A stretch of 5,097 bases of DNA from a bacterium (GTDB taxonomy: Bacteria > T1Sed10-126). The notes below the pieces were generated by a model. It had not been told where the DNA came from. It saw only the letters and a list, made by a program, of their open reading frames with translations, and made no database searches. Positions within the stretch are counted from its first letter, which is position 1, and the number at the start of each line of letters is the position of its first letter. Both the position numbers and the translations under genes were made by a program. This document shows, piece by piece, positions 4,793 through 5,097 of this stretch. The stretch lies in assembly GCA_003557545.1 (NCBI GenBank), contig PWOD01000082.1, positions 1 to 5,097 on the forward strand, given 5' to 3'.

Positions 4793-5097
4793 TTACAGGT
4801 TGGGTAGATAATTTAACGGATCAACCGGTTCACCATTTACTCTTATTTCAAAATGCAGATGCGGACCAGTAGCATGTCCGGTACTGCCGATCAGCCCTAC
4901 TGGTTGGGCCTGTTCGACGGTCTGACCCTGTCTGACCAGTTGATCCGACAGATGAGCATAAAGTGTTTTGTACCGCCGCGAATGAACAACAGTCACCACA
5001 TTACCGTAACCAGGTATATATCCAACAAAATTCACCCTTCCTTCTCTGGAAGCATAAGCTATCTCTCCATAGCCCCCGGCAATATCGATTCCGGCAT
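4793..5097 (-). CDS. M23 (LytM-type) zinc metallopeptidase, C-terminal domain (5' end outside window)
   Basis: Read on the minus strand, the frame is open from the window edge (first full codon 5095-5093) to TAA at 4795-4793, giving 100 visible residues. A start at GTG 5035 would cut the domain in two: 20 in-frame residues before it read as the beginning of the M23 fold, 'AGIDIAGGYGEIAYASREGR'. The partial codon at the edge ends in AT, consistent with CAT for the His of the HxxxD zinc motif, whose Asp is visible residue 4. Further M23 marks are 'GYGNVV' (29-34), 'TLYAHLS' (44-50, catalytic His48), 'GSTGHATGPHLHFE' (70-83, with the HxH at 79 and 81) and 'NGEPVDPLNYL' (87-97). All visible active-site residues are present, so it is probably an active endopeptidase that cuts peptidoglycan cross-bridges outside the cytoplasmic membrane. 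The unseen N-terminal part probably carries a signal peptide or anchor. It is convergent with the ExeA/ExeB genes and therefore a separate transcription unit. Confidence 0.93.
   Translation of the reverse strand, partial: AGIDIAGGYGEIAYASREGRVNFVGYIPGYGNVVTVVHSRRYKTLYAHLSDQLVRQGQTVEQAQPVGLIGSTGHATGPHLHFEIRVNGEPVDPLNYLPNL

Noticed and set aside
5033-5035. GTG at 5035 (minus strand) as the start of the M23 gene
   Set aside because: The 20 upstream in-frame residues contain GIDIA and the start of the M23 fold, including the zinc-binding Asp, so the gene extends past the window edge.
1-5097. CRISPR array, insertion sequence, attachment site or replication origin
   Set aside because: I found no regularly spaced repeats, no transposase or integrase, no long terminal inverted repeats and no DnaA-box cluster on either strand.

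Overview
This window looks like a piece of an ordinary bacterial chromosome, AT-leaning (GC in the low-to-mid 40s by eye) and densely coding. It carries six clearly real genes plus one short candidate gene. The two genes at the edges are cut by the window. An ExeA-like ATPase with a peptidoglycan-binding domain, an ExeB/GspB-like membrane protein and an M23 peptidoglycan hydrolase together suggest a cell with an envelope-spanning export or pilus-type system, probably with an outer membrane. The spore-photoproduct-lyase family gene and the Gram-positive-style Shine-Dalgarno sequences (AGGAGG) would fit an anaerobic diderm Firmicute such as a member of Halanaerobiales. That placement is a guess from gene content and style; no rRNA or other marker is present.

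Layout, left to right. (1) Bases 1-1579, plus strand: the 3' part of a ParB-like DNA-binding protein gene, then a radical-SAM protein of the spore photoproduct lyase (SPL) family. The stop and start share ATGA, so the two are probably translationally coupled. (2) Bases 1580-1729: a noncoding leader with several small inverted repeats, a weak promoter-like sequence and a strong ribosome binding site. (3) Bases 1730-4697, plus strand: a compact apparent operon of a 41-codon small ORF, a nitrilase-superfamily amidase (Nit1/Nit2 type), an ExeA/GspA-like AAA+ ATPase with one membrane span and a C-terminal peptidoglycan-binding domain, and a 70-residue ExeB/GspB-like membrane protein. Junctions are 1 bp, 2 bp and a 14-bp overlap. 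(4) Bases 4698-4792: a short convergent intergenic region with a perfect 9-bp inverted repeat. (5) Bases 4793-5097, minus strand: the C-terminal 100 residues of an M23 (LytM-type) zinc peptidase.

How they may work together. ExeA and ExeB form a known inner-membrane pair that uses ATP and peptidoglycan binding to help install secretin or other envelope machinery. The convergent M23 peptidase acts on the same polymer, though it is a separate transcription unit. The ParB-like/SPL pair is a different functional group, DNA binding plus radical chemistry, possibly DNA repair. The amidase has no obvious link to the ATPase it is packed against.

I do not see a convincing new system. The points most worth following up are the SPL homolog that lacks the hydrogen-donor cysteine while keeping both radical-relay tyrosines, its coupling to a ParB-like protein, the unrecognised 41-residue ORF, and the very short ExeB that ends at its membrane helix.
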